Assembly: GCA_023396115.1 (NCBI GenBank)
Contig: JAEWXC010000050.1
Coordinates: forward strand, 35,642-99,641
DNA: 64,000 nucleotides
Origin: Actinomycetes bacterium
GTDB lineage: Bacteria; Actinomycetota; Actinomycetes; Propionibacteriales; Nocardioidaceae
Reading direction: 5' to 3'
The notes beneath the pieces were generated by a model. It had not been told where the DNA came from, made no database searches, and was given only the letters and a program-made list of their open reading frames with translations. This document shows positions 15,509 through 23,987 of the stretch, piece by piece; position 1 is the first letter of the stretch; each line of letters opens with the position of its first letter. The position numbers and the translations under genes were made by a program.

Positions 15509-18181
15509 TCAGCCCTTGATCAGGTTGCGCAGCACGTACTGCATGATGCCGCCGTTGCGGTAGTAGTTCGCCTCACCGGGGGTGTCGATGCGGACCACGG
15601 CGTCGAAGGTGACGTCGCCGGCGGTGACCTTGACCGTCTTGGGCGTGCGGCCCTCGTTCAGCTCAGTGATGCCCTCGAAGGAGAACGTCTCCTCGCCGGT
15701 CAGGCCCAGCGACTCGGCAGTCTGGCCCGCGGGGAACTGCAGCGGGATGACTCCCATGCCGATCAGGTTCGAGCGGTGGATGCGCTCGTAGGACTCGGCG
15801 ATGACGGCCTTGACGCCCAGCAGCGAGGTGCCCTTGGCGGCCCAGTCGCGCGAGGAGCCCGAGCCGTACTCCTTGCCGGCCAGGACGACCAGCGGGGTAC
15901 CGGCGGCGATGTAGTTCACCGAGGCGTCGTACACGGTGGTGACCGGTGCACCCTCGACGGTGAAGTCGCGGGTGAAGCCGCCCTCGGTGCCCGGCGCCAG
16001 CTGGTTGCGCAGCCGGATGTTGGCGAAGGTGCCGCGGATCATGACCTCGTGGTTGCCCCGGCGCGAGCCGTAGGAGTTGAAGTCACGCTGCTCGACACCG
16101 TTCTCGGCCAGGTACTTACCCGCGGGCGAGTCCTTCTTGATCGCACCGGCCGGGGAGATGTGGTCGGTGGTGACCGAGTCGCCGAGCTTGAGCAGGACGC
16201 GGGCACCGTTGATGTCGGTGACCGGGGCCGGGCTCTCGGGCATGCCCTCGAAGTAGGGGGCCTTGCGCACGTAGGTCGACTTCTCGTCCCAGGCGAAGAC
16301 GTTGCCCTCCGGGGTGGGCAGCGAGCGCCAGCGCTCGTCACCGGCGAAGACGTCGGCGTAGGAGCTGGCGAACATCTCGGTGTCGATCGCGCCGCGGATG
16401 GTCTCCTCGACCTCGGCCGGCGAGGGCCAGATGTCGGAGAGGAACACGTCGTTGCCGTCCGCGTCCTGACCCAGGGCGTCGTTGAACAGGTCGACGTTCA
16501 TGTTGCCGGCGATCGCGTAGGCCACGACCAGCGGCGGGGACGCCAGGTAGTTCATCTTGATGTCGGGGTTGATCCGACCCTCGAAGTTCCGGTTGCCCGA
16601 GAGCACCGAGACGACGGCCATGTCGTGCTCGTTCACCGCGGCGGAGACCTCGGGGATGATCGGGCCCGAGTTGCCGATGCAGGTGACGCAGCCGTAGCCG
16701 ACCAGGTCGAAGCCCAGCTTGCTCAGGTACGGGGTGAGGCCGGCCTTCTCGTAGTAGTCGCTGACGACCTGCGAGCCGGGGGCGAGGGTGGTCTTGACCC
16801 ACGGCTTGCGGGTCAGGCCCTTCTCGACGGCCTTCTTGGCCAGCAGCGCCGCACCGATCATCACGCTCGGGTTGGAGGTGTTGGTGCAGGAGGTGATCGA
16901 GGCGATCGTGACCGCACCGTTGGCCAGGTCGAAGGTCTCGCCGTCGACGGTGACCGGGACGGTCAGGGCCGGGTCCGGGGTGTAGCCCTGGACGTCGCTG
17001 GCGAAGTTGCCGGCAGCGTCGGAGAGCTGGATGCGGTCCTGGGGACGCTTCGGGCCGGCGATCGAGGGAACCACGGTGGCCAGGTCGAGCTCGAGCTTCT
17101 CGGAGTAGCGCGGCTCGTGGTCCGGGTCGTGCCACAGGCCCTGGGTCTTGGCGTAGGACTCGACCAGGGCGACCTGCTCGGCCGAGCGGCCGGTCAGACG
17201 CAGGTAGTTGGTGGTCTCCTCGTCGATCGGGAAGACCGCGATGGTGGAGCCGAACTCGGGGCTCATGTTGCCGATCGTGGCGCGGTTGGCCAGCGGCAGC
17301 GCCGAGACGCCGGGGCCGTAGAACTCCACGAACTTCCCGACCACGCCGTGCTGGCGCAGCATCTCGGTGATGGTGAGCACCAGGTCGGTGGCGGTCGAAC
17401 CCTCGGGCAGGTCGCCGGAGAGCTTGAAGCCGACCACGCGCGGGATCAGCATGGAGACCGGCTGGCCGAGCATCGCGGCCTCGGCCTCGATGCCGCCCAC
17501 GCCCCAGCCGACGACGCCGATGCCGTTGACCATGGTGGTGTGCGAGTCGGTGCCCACGCAGGTGTCGGGGTAGGCCTGCAGGACGCCGTCGACCTCGCGG
17601 GTGAAGGCCACGCGGGCCAGGTGCTCGATGTTGACCTGGTGCACGATGCCGGTGCCCGGGGGGACGACCTTGAAGTCGTCGAAGGCGCCCTGGCCCCAGC
17701 GCAGGAACTGGTAGCGCTCGCGGTTGCGCTGGTACTCGATCTCGACGTTGCGCTCGAACGCGTCGGGGGTGCCGAAGACGTCGGCGATGACGGAGTGATC
17801 GATGACCATCTCGGCCGGCGCGAGCGGGTTGATCTTCGATGCGTCGCCGCCCAGGTCGGCCATCGCCTCACGCATGGTGGCGAGGTCCACCACACAGGGC
17901 ACGCCGGTGAAGTCCTGCATGATCACGCGGGCCGGCGTGAACTGGATCTCCTTGTCGGGCTCGGCGTCGGCGTCCCAGCCGGCGAGCGCCTTGATGTCGT
18001 CGGCGGTGATGTCCGCGCCGTCCTCGGTGCGCAGGAGGTTCTCCAGCAGCACCTTCAGCGAGAAGGGCAGGCTCTCGACGTCGAGGCCCTCACCCTTCAC
18101 CGCGTCGAGTCGGAAGATCTCGTAGGACGTGCCGTCCACGTCCAGGGTGCTCTTGGCACCGAAACTGTCCTGACTGGCCAT
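15509..18181 (-). CDS. acnA: Aconitate hydratase A
   Basis: This TCA-cycle enzyme interconverts citrate and isocitrate through cis-aconitate with a [4Fe-4S] cluster. The 890 residues fit the AcnA/IRP1 subfamily. Visible markers are SITSCTNTSNPSVMIGA (cluster cysteine), GCVTCIGNSGP (remaining cluster cysteines) and the C-terminal swivel motif YGSGSSRDWAAKG with the catalytic serine and arginine. ATG 18181 has a GAGGAGATG site upstream. No acnR-type TetR gene follows, so control may act through the two palindromes in the 361-bp upstream gap. A hairpin terminator follows the gene. Confidence 0.97.
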   Translation of the reverse strand: MASQDSFGAKSTLDVDGTSYEIFRLDAVKGEGLDVESLPFSLKVLLENLLRTEDGADITADDIKALAGWDADAEPDKEIQFTPARVIMQDFTGVPCVVDLATMREAMADLGGDASKINPLAPAEMVIDHSVIADVFGTPDAFERNVEIEYQRNRERYQFLRWGQGAFDDFKVVPPGTGIVHQVNIEHLARVAFTREVDGVLQAYPDTCVGTDSHTTMVNGIGVVGWGVGGIEAEAAMLGQPVSMLIPRVVGFKLSGDLPEGSTATDLVLTITEMLRQHGVVGKFVEFYGPGVSALPLANRATIGNMSPEFGSTIAVFPIDEETTNYLRLTGRSAEQVALVESYAKTQGLWHDPDHEPRYSEKLELDLATVVPSIAGPKRPQDRIQLSDAAGNFASDVQGYTPDPALTVPVTVDGETFDLANGAVTIASITSCTNTSNPSVMIGAALLAKKAVEKGLTRKPWVKTTLAPGSQVVSDYYEKAGLTPYLSKLGFDLVGYGCVTCIGNSGPIIPEVSAAVNEHDMAVVSVLSGNRNFEGRINPDIKMNYLASPPLVVAYAIAGNMNVDLFNDALGQDADGNDVFLSDIWPSPAEVEETIRGAIDTEMFASSYADVFAGDERWRSLPTPEGNVFAWDEKSTYVRKAPYFEGMPESPAPVTDINGARVLLKLGDSVTTDHISPAGAIKKDSPAGKYLAENGVEQRDFNSYGSRRGNHEVMIRGTFANIRLRNQLAPGTEGGFTRDFTVEGAPVTTVYDASVNYIAAGTPLVVLAGKEYGSGSSRDWAAKGTSLLGVKAVIAESYERIHRSNLIGMGVIPLQFPAGQTAESLGLTGEETFSFEGITELNEGRTPKTVKVTAGDVTFDAVVRIDTPGEANYYRNGGIMQYVLRNLIKG

Positions 18182-18270
18182 CAGTCATCTCCTCATGGGT
18201 TTCTCGTGCGAAGACTCAAGCGTGCGCGAGGTGTCGCTGGTTCCATCTTGCCGCTCACGCAGCCGGGACG

Positions 18271-18294
18271 CGAAGGAAGGCATGCCTTACTTCG
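18271..18294. promoter_or_regulatory. 24-bp near-perfect palindrome upstream of acnA
   Basis: A palindrome with core AAGGCATGCCTT (18277-18288) extends to CGAAG...CTTCG with a single mismatched pair. It is centred about 100 bp upstream of the acnA start. It has some resemblance to DtxR/IdeR iron boxes but does not fit the 19-bp consensus, so the binding protein is unknown. Confidence 0.6.
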
Positions 18295-18341
18295 TCCACC
18301 CGCTCCCCCGGCCTGACGGAGGGCGACGTACCCAGCATTTT

Positions 18342-18359
18342 TCTCTCGACATCAAGATA
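18342..18359. promoter_or_regulatory. MarR/TamR-like operator candidate upstream of acnA
   Basis: On the acnA strand the site reads TATCTTGATGTCGAGAGA; 6 of 8 arm positions are symmetric. Streptomyces TamR, a MarR-family citrate/trans-aconitate sensor, controls aconitase through similar TCTTGA...TCAAGA-type palindromes. The assignment to a TamR homologue is an inference. The rest of the 361-bp gap (18182-18542) holds the 18271-18294 palindrome and a GGGCCCA hairpin. Confidence 0.45.
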
Positions 18360-18481
18360 CATGACGTCGAGGGACGGGCCAAGTTGTCCCACCGGCGCGC
18401 CGGTGCCGGGAGCCGGCGTCCGCGACCAGCCGAATCCCCCGGCACCAGCCGCCCGGCGTGGGCCCGGACAGGGCGCGAAAG

Positions 18482-18499
18482 GGGCCCAGATGTGGGCCC
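18482..18499 (+). other. GC hairpin upstream of the pilin/SGNH gene
   Basis: GGGCCCA (18482-18488) and TGGGCCC (18493-18499) form a 7-bp stem with a GATG loop, 44 nt before ATG 18543. There is no U-tract, so it may be a leader hairpin or chance. Further GGGCCC runs follow. Confidence 0.3.
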
Positions 18500-18542
18500 T
18501 CGGGCCCCAGCAGCACTCCGTGACCCGCGCCACACTGGGGCG

Positions 18543-19730
18543 ATGGAACGGGTCCGGTCCGCCAGGGGCCAGAGCGCAGCCGAGTACGTGGGCGTCATCG
18601 CCTTCGTCGGACTGCTGGTGCTCGCGGTCATCGGGTTCACCCCGGGTGTGGGTGAGCGGGCCACCGGGTCGGTGCGCGCCGCGTACTGCAAGGTGACCAG
18701 CGCCCTGGTCGCCAGTTCCTGCTCCGACGGGCGCGGGGGCGACGGTCCCCGCGCGACCGACCAGCCGGGCGCACAGGGCGAGCCCGGCGACACGGCCGGT
18801 GTCCCCGGGGAGACAGGGGGTCCCGGAGGCACCGCCGACGGCAGCGACTCCGACGGTGGTGACACCGACGGCGGTGACGGGGGCAACGGCAGCGGCGACG
18901 ACCAGTCCCCGCGCGACCGGGCCGAGGCCGGCACCTACGTCGCCCTGGGCGACTCCTACTCCTCCGGCGAGGGCGCCGACGACTACCTGGACGGCACCGA
19001 CACCGACGACAACCGGTGCCACCGCAGCGGCAACGCCTACAGCCAGGTGGTGCACGGCGGCGGCAACTTCGGCGGCCCGCTGGTCTTCGGGGCGTGCAGC
19101 GGCGCAGTGGCCGACGACTACTTCGACGCCAACACCGGGCAGGACGGCGAGTCGGCCCAGCAGGCCCACCTGAACGACGACACCTCGCTGGTGACGGTCT
19201 CGATGGGCGGCAACGACTTCGGCTTCGTCGACGTGCTCACCACGTGCGTCACCGGGCTCAAGTCGTGCGCCCGCGACAAGCACGACCAGGAGGTCAGGGA
19301 CCGCATCGCGGCCGAGCTGCCCCAGCTGGTGCAGATGTACCTGGACATGCGCGAGCGGGCGCCGGGCGCCCGGATCCTGGTGGTCGGGTACCCGCACCTG
19401 TTCCCGCACGAGGCGAGCGGCGAGTGGTCGTTGAGCGGCACCATCAGCGGCAAGGAACGGCGCTGGATGAACGAGATCGGCGCACACGCCAACGCCCAGA
19501 TCCAGGCCGCGATCGCCGAGGCCAACGCCCAGGGCGCCAACATCGAGTACGTCGACGTCAGCCACGCCCTGGACGGTCACGAGATCGGCAGCGACGACCC
19601 GTGGATGAACGACCTGACCGTCTCCTGGGGCCTGCCGCCGAGCGTGTCGCCGGCGAGTTTCCACCCCAACGCCGAGGGGCAGGCTGCGATCGCCGAGGCC
19701 GTGAACGCACAGATCGACAAGGGGCCGTGA
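18543..19730 (+). CDS. SGNH/GDSL hydrolase with an N-terminal Flp-pilin/TadE-like segment
   Basis: The 395-residue protein begins with ARGQSAAEYVGVIAFVGLLVLAVIGF, a class III (Flp/TadE-type) prepilin motif (GQSxxEY) plus hydrophobic helix. A Gly/Asp/Ser-rich linker at about residues 60-125 leads to an SGNH hydrolase: block I YVALGDSYSSGEG, block III SMGGNDFGF and a C-terminal FHPNAEGQ block with the catalytic His. It should be a secreted or surface-held esterase/lipase whose N-terminus could be cut by a prepilin peptidase. No Tad genes lie in the window. A CACACT hexamer 6 nt upstream of ATG 18543 may be a leaderless -10. Confidence 0.82.
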   Translation: MERVRSARGQSAAEYVGVIAFVGLLVLAVIGFTPGVGERATGSVRAAYCKVTSALVASSCSDGRGGDGPRATDQPGAQGEPGDTAGVPGETGGPGGTADGSDSDGGDTDGGDGGNGSGDDQSPRDRAEAGTYVALGDSYSSGEGADDYLDGTDTDDNRCHRSGNAYSQVVHGGGNFGGPLVFGACSGAVADDYFDANTGQDGESAQQAHLNDDTSLVTVSMGGNDFGFVDVLTTCVTGLKSCARDKHDQEVRDRIAAELPQLVQMYLDMRERAPGARILVVGYPHLFPHEASGEWSLSGTISGKERRWMNEIGAHANAQIQAAIAEANAQGANIEYVDVSHALDGHEIGSDDPWMNDLTVSWGLPPSVSPASFHPNAEGQAAIAEAVNAQIDKGP

Positions 19731-19744
19731 GGATGATGGAGCCC

Positions 19745-20458
19745 GTGAGCACACGACACAGCCGCACCGGACGCCGTACCGCGCTGGCCCTGGCGTGCGT
19801 CGGGCCGGTCGCGGCGGCGCTGCTGACCGGGTGCGGCAACGACCCGGCCTCCGAGGCCACCGACCCGGCCGCGACCGGCACGGTGGTGGTCACCCCACCG
19901 ACGGCACCCAGCGACGAGCCCTCGACCGACCGGGAGGACGACGTGGAGAGCGGAGGCCCCTCGGCCGCGTGGCTGCTGGCCCCGGACGACCTGCCGGCCG
20001 GCTGGCGCAACGCCACCGGCAACCAGCAGCTCGGCGTCCCCGCCATGTGCGGCGTGACCCTCGAGCCGCCGGCGCTGTCCAGCGCCAGCACCCGCCGCTA
20101 CACCAAGGCGTGGGACGGGCCGTTCGTCATGCAGTACTCGTTCGTCTCCGACGACGAGCCCGCCACCAAGGCGCGGATGCGCGAGTGGGTCCGGGCCGCA
20201 CGCAGCTGCACCAGCTCCGAGGTCGAGGGTGACCCGGTCTCCGTCGAACCGCTGACCGGATTGACCCCGGTCGGCACCGAGTTCGCCGCCGTCCGGGTCG
20301 AGGCCACCAAGGTCAAGCCCGGTACCCCCGGAGCGGCCCGGGAGTACGTCGCCTTCCGCGACGGCAACCAGGTGACGGTGCTGATCAGCTTCTCCCTCGG
20401 CGACCTGGCCCCGCGCAGCGTGCTGGAGCACATGGTGCGGCGCATCGGGGGTTTCTGA
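19745..20458 (+). CDS. Putative lipoprotein of unknown function
   Basis: The product has a basic N-terminus (STRHSRTGRRTALALACVG) and a lipobox LLTGC at about residue 30. A Thr/Pro/Ser/Asp-rich tether follows, then a globular C-terminal domain with two or three cysteines (PAMCGVTLEPPAL, ARSCTSSEVEG) ending in VLISFSLGD. It is anchored to the outer face of the membrane. The fold recalls the sensor-like PknH/DUF4245-type lipoproteins of actinobacteria, but I do not assign it. GTG 19745 is chosen; ATGs at 19733 and 19736 are alternatives. It follows the SGNH gene by 14 bp, probably in one transcript. Confidence 0.75.
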   Translation: MSTRHSRTGRRTALALACVGPVAAALLTGCGNDPASEATDPAATGTVVVTPPTAPSDEPSTDREDDVESGGPSAAWLLAPDDLPAGWRNATGNQQLGVPAMCGVTLEPPALSSASTRRYTKAWDGPFVMQYSFVSDDEPATKARMREWVRAARSCTSSEVEGDPVSVEPLTGLTPVGTEFAAVRVEATKVKPGTPGAAREYVAFRDGNQVTVLISFSLGDLAPRSVLEHMVRRIGGF

Positions 20459-20475
20459 GGGCTCGAGGCAACGCG

Positions 20476-21798
20476 TCAGTCGGTGGGCGGCTCCGCCTCC
20501 GGCTGCTCGCCCTCCCCCGGCGTGGCGGGCTCCCCGGTGTCCTTGCGTCGGCTCAGACGCGAGGCGACGCCGGACCGGGCGGACTTGAGCGCGCTGAGCG
20601 CCCGCGACTCCTCGGGAACGCCGTTGCCGTCCGGATCCACCTTCCGGAACGGCCGGGCCGCCCCGGCGGCGGCACCGGCGGCCGCACCACCGGCGCGCTT
20701 GACCACCGAGAGTGCCTGCGGCTCGTCGGGGATCCCGTCGCCGTCCAGGTCGACCCTGCGGAACGGGCGGGTGGAGCGGTCCGCGGCGCGCGCGACCCAG
20801 CCGCCGCTGGCCCGGGCTGCCTCCTCCAGGGCAGCGAGGGCCCGGTTGCGTTCGCCCGGCTCCTCGGCGGCCGACAGGGCTTCGTCGGCCAGGTGTGGCG
20901 GGAACTGCTCCGGTGGTTCCGCGAACGCCTCGCGGGACGCCTCGACCACCTCGCCACCGAAGAGGAACTTGGTGACCCCGCCGGCCAGGGCGCCGACCCC
21001 GTACTCGACGGCACTCTGCTGCTTGCCGTTGAGCGTGCCCCGGATCGTCTCCAACCTGCCTGTCTGCACCGTGCGGACCAGGTCCTGGGCGGCGCTGCCG
21101 GGCAGCGTGCTGGCCAGTGTGTCGGCCCAGTGGGTCCAGTTCTCACGTCCCTCGACGATGGTCTGCCCCAGCCCACCGGCGGGGGTCTCGCCCCGGGACA
21201 GGTCGGCGGCCATGGTGGCGATCTGCTGCTGGCTCACCCGGCCGTTGGACAGGCCGTACACCAGGGCATGGGCCTGGGACTGGTCGAGTGCCATGCCGTG
21301 GATCTCGGCCAGTGCGAGGGCGAAGACGGCGGTGATCTCGAACTGCAGTTGCTCCTCGCCGGCAGGCAGCAGCTGCGCTGCTCGGCCGGCGCCGGTCTTC
21401 GCGGCGCTCTTGGCGGCGTTCGTGACCGCGACCTTGGTCGCCGACTTGGCGGCAGTCTTCGCCGCTGACTTGGCCGCGGTCTTCGCGGCGGCCTTGCTGG
21501 CTTCCTTGCCGGCGGCAGCGCCGGGAATCAGCGAGATCCCGATGTTCGCGGCGATCGTGCCTGCGGTCACGACTCCCCCGGCGATGGTGATCGCGGTGAC
21601 GTAGTGCCGCTCCAGCATCGCCACGATCTCCGCCGGGGTCGCCTCGGGGTGGCGGCGGCGCAGCCGCAACACGTATCGGCGGGCCAGCTTGTGGCGCACG
21701 TGGACCGCTCGGTCAATGTCGTGCTCTGCCACGGCCGGCGTCAGTTCGGCCGCCAGCGTCACGTCCGCACCCACCGTTGCCCCGTCGTTCTCGTTCAC
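20476..21798 (-). CDS. Unknown protein with Ala/Lys repeats and two EF-hand-like loops
   Basis: No family is recognised with confidence. In 440 residues there is an N-terminal helical part (HVRHKLARRYVLRLRRRHPE), a hydrophobic stretch at about 75-95 (AITIAGGVVTAGTIAANIGI), then a run of AAK-type repeats (residues about 105-145). A helical region follows (ALALAEIHGMALDQSQAHALVYGL) that faintly recalls EcsC-like proteins. The C-terminus has two copies of RPFR[RK]VDxDGxGxP[DE]E at about 344-358 and 380-396, like calcium-binding or thrombospondin type 3 loops. GTG 21798 lies 6 nt after CACGAT. It converges on the lipoprotein gene with a 17-bp gap. Confidence 0.65.
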   Translation of the reverse strand: MNENDGATVGADVTLAAELTPAVAEHDIDRAVHVRHKLARRYVLRLRRRHPEATPAEIVAMLERHYVTAITIAGGVVTAGTIAANIGISLIPGAAAGKEASKAAAKTAAKSAAKTAAKSATKVAVTNAAKSAAKTGAGRAAQLLPAGEEQLQFEITAVFALALAEIHGMALDQSQAHALVYGLSNGRVSQQQIATMAADLSRGETPAGGLGQTIVEGRENWTHWADTLASTLPGSAAQDLVRTVQTGRLETIRGTLNGKQQSAVEYGVGALAGGVTKFLFGGEVVEASREAFAEPPEQFPPHLADEALSAAEEPGERNRALAALEEAARASGGWVARAADRSTRPFRRVDLDGDGIPDEPQALSVVKRAGGAAAGAAAGAARPFRKVDPDGNGVPEESRALSALKSARSGVASRLSRRKDTGEPATPGEGEQPEAEPPTD

Positions 21799-21804
21799 GT
21801 CCAA

Positions 21805-21810
21805 ATCGTG
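21805..21810 (-). promoter_or_regulatory. Candidate leaderless -10 for the repeat protein
   Basis: CACGAT on the minus strand (21810-21805) ends 6 nt before GTG 21798, which supports that start over internal alternatives that lack a ribosome site. Confidence 0.4.
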
Positions 21811-21902
21811 ACACGGCCGGCCGACACACGTCCCCGATCCCAAGGAAGCCGGCTCCCGCCCGGGCACGAGCCGGGCCTGGTTTACCGGTCCCCCGGAACA
21901 GG

Positions 21903-21908
21903 CAGGGT
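21903..21908 (+). promoter_or_regulatory. Candidate leaderless -10 for the DUF3558-like lipoprotein
   Basis: CAGGGT ends 7 nt before ATG 21916. The gene at 22654 has the identical hexamer and spacing. Confidence 0.4.
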
Positions 21909-21915
21909 GCTTCCC

Positions 21916-22548
21916 ATGCGCACCCGACTCCTCGCCCGCTCCGCACCGCTCCTGTTGGCTGCAGCCCTGCTCGCGGGGTGCGGAGAGGACGCCCCGTCCT
22001 CGAAGGACATCCGGACCGGGGACAGCCCGACCTCCCCATCGACCCCTGGTTCCACGGGGACCCCCGAGTCCGCACGCGCCATCGCCGCCGGCCCGGACGA
22101 GGGACCCGTGCCGGGTTCGGGCGCGGCACTCGACTCGTCGAAGACCGACCAGTGGTGCCAGGTCATCACCACCGAGCAGGCCAGCGCACTCACCGGTGCG
22201 GAGGCGACCGAGATCGTCACCTCCACCACGGACACCGAGTGTGCGGCCACCATCGCCGGCGAGGCACTGAGCGTGGGGTGGCGCACCATGGCTCCGGAGG
22301 GGACGCTGCAGGGCCTGTTCGAGCGGTCGAGCGCGCGGGACAACATCGAAGTGGAACTCGTCACGCTGGCCGGCGGTCAACCGGCGCTCGTGGAGATCGT
22401 CCCGACGGCACCGCTTGTCACCGTGACCGTCATCGAGGACGGTCGCCAGATCGAGAGCGGCGTCATGGTCATCGATCCCGACTCGGGCGTGTCGACACAG
22501 GAGGCCACGGTGATGTCGGCAGCGATCGTCTCTGCCTACCTGCACTGA
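21916..22548 (+). CDS. DUF3558-like lipoprotein
   Basis: This 210-residue lipoprotein precursor has signal MRTRLLARSAPLLLAAALLAGC with lipobox LLAGC at about residue 22, then a Ser/Thr/Pro-rich tether. The globular part begins WCQVITTEQASALTGAEATEIVTSTTDTECAATI, the Cys...ALTGA...C pattern seen in DUF3558 lipoproteins of actinobacteria. Function unknown; it acts at the outer face of the membrane. It is divergent from the repeat-protein gene across 117 bp that holds an inverted repeat, CCGGCTC/GAGCCGG (21849-21855 and 21868-21874). Confidence 0.75.
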   Translation: MRTRLLARSAPLLLAAALLAGCGEDAPSSKDIRTGDSPTSPSTPGSTGTPESARAIAAGPDEGPVPGSGAALDSSKTDQWCQVITTEQASALTGAEATEIVTSTTDTECAATIAGEALSVGWRTMAPEGTLQGLFERSSARDNIEVELVTLAGGQPALVEIVPTAPLVTVTVIEDGRQIESGVMVIDPDSGVSTQEATVMSAAIVSAYLH

Positions 22549-22640
22549 GGCGTGGGCGACCGGGTGGTCGTCGACACACCGGGGAGTGCCGGACCGCCTT
22601 GGCACCGTGCCTCCTCCCCCCGTGTGTCGGAGGGCGCTGG

Positions 22641-22646
22641 CAGGGT
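22641..22646 (+). promoter_or_regulatory. Candidate leaderless -10 for the metallohydrolase gene
   Basis: CAGGGT ends 7 nt before ATG 22654, matching the upstream lipoprotein gene. Confidence 0.4.
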
Positions 22647-22653
22647 CCTCCCC

Positions 22654-23949
22654 ATGGACGACCCCGAGCAGAGGAGCACCTACGCGGCCGAGGACATGGT
22701 GACCGCGTGGCTCGACGCCACCGACCCGGACTCCGGGACGGTGCGGGTCACCCTGCACCGGGGCGGTCGCACCCGTGAGACCGTCTTCACCCCGGAGACC
22801 GAGCCTCGGTTCTCCCAGCCGGGCGACGCGAAGGCCTTCGTCAACGCGGTGGTGCAGCGACTGCGGCGCCAGGCCCGCGCCTTTGGGTCGAACTACCGTC
22901 GGCGCGAGCGGCGCGACGTCGACGTCCTCAGCGCGCGGGGTTTCACCCGGGCCAGCTACCGCGACGACGTGATCTGGCTGCCGGCGCGGGAGAAGGGCGG
23001 GGCGTGGGCACTGCGCGGCCTGGTGGTGGTGCACGAACTGGCCCACCACCTCAACACCGGTGACGGTGCCATCATCGACGTCCACGGTGCCGGGTTCCGT
23101 GCCACGATGCTGCGTCTGCTCGAGGACATCGGATGGGTCGAGATCGCCGCCATGCTGCGTGAGGCGAACCGCGAGCTGGGTCTGGACGGCGAGGCCCCGA
23201 CGGAGAACGCGATGCTGTCCAAGATCGGCAAGCTGCTGCGGCATGCCGAGGGCGCCTCCACCGAGGCCGAGCGGGACACGTTTCTGCACAAGGCCCAGGT
23301 GCTGGCCACGACCCACTCGATCGAACTGACGCTGGCCCGTGCCACGCACACCGCTGCCGAGGAGACGCCGAGTCCCACCTTCGAGCCCGTCCGGCTCGGT
23401 CACACCGGACAGCCTTCCAACGTGCGCCACATCGCGCTGATGCTGGCGATCACCCGCGCCAACGACCTGCGTTGCTCCATCCGGGGGGACCACACCGGGG
23501 TCACCCTGTACGGGTTCAGGGGCGACATCGACACGGTCAAGGAGTTGTACTCCTCGCTCTTGGTGCAGATGGTCCGTGACGCCGATGGCTACATCCGTTC
23601 CGGCGCCCACCGGCCGGTGCACGGGCGTACCGCCCGGGTTGCCTTCTACGCCGGCTGGACCGAACGCATCGAGGACAGGCTCCGGCAGGCCCAACTGCAC
23701 GCCCAGGCCGCGGCGGGGGCCTGGCCGGGCGGCCTGGACGCCCAGGGCCGGCCGAGCGGCGAGAAGTTGCCTGCACTGGTCGCCAAGGACGTCGAGGTCC
23801 ACGACTACTTCGAGCACATGAAGCTCCAGCACGGCATCCGTGGGGTGCACCGGGGCGCGGCCTTGGTGGACGACGACCACTCGCACCTGCGTGGTCGAGC
23901 GGCGGCGGAGAACGCGGCGCTCGGCCGGGCCCCGGAGTTGTCGGCCTGA
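22654..23949 (+). CDS. TIGR04338-type metallohydrolase fused to DUF2786
   Basis: This 431-residue protein joins two parts. Residues about 45-180 hold VVHELAHHL with an upstream IWLP strand and a downstream VHGAGFR segment, as in the TIGR04338 family of putative metallohydrolases found in actinobacteria and their phages. Residues about 188-235 (MLSKIGKLLRHAEGASTEAERDTFLHKAQVLATTHSIEL) are a DUF2786 domain, followed by a DUF7168-like tail. DUF2786 is common in phage and mobile DNA; its function is unknown. ATG 22654 is preferred to the longer in-frame reading because of the -10 just upstream. Confidence 0.8.
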   Translation: MDDPEQRSTYAAEDMVTAWLDATDPDSGTVRVTLHRGGRTRETVFTPETEPRFSQPGDAKAFVNAVVQRLRRQARAFGSNYRRRERRDVDVLSARGFTRASYRDDVIWLPAREKGGAWALRGLVVVHELAHHLNTGDGAIIDVHGAGFRATMLRLLEDIGWVEIAAMLREANRELGLDGEAPTENAMLSKIGKLLRHAEGASTEAERDTFLHKAQVLATTHSIELTLARATHTAAEETPSPTFEPVRLGHTGQPSNVRHIALMLAITRANDLRCSIRGDHTGVTLYGFRGDIDTVKELYSSLLVQMVRDADGYIRSGAHRPVHGRTARVAFYAGWTERIEDRLRQAQLHAQAAAGAWPGGLDAQGRPSGEKLPALVAKDVEVHDYFEHMKLQHGIRGVHRGAALVDDDHSHLRGRAAAENAALGRAPELSA

Positions 23950-23987
23950 CCGAACCTTCGGCCACCCGGCACCGGCCCCGCGGGTGC

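Noticed and set aside
18271..18294. The palindrome upstream of acnA as an IdeR/DtxR iron box
   Set aside because: It is an even-length palindrome and does not fit the 19-bp TTAGGTTAGSCTAACCTAA pattern, so I left the regulator unnamed.
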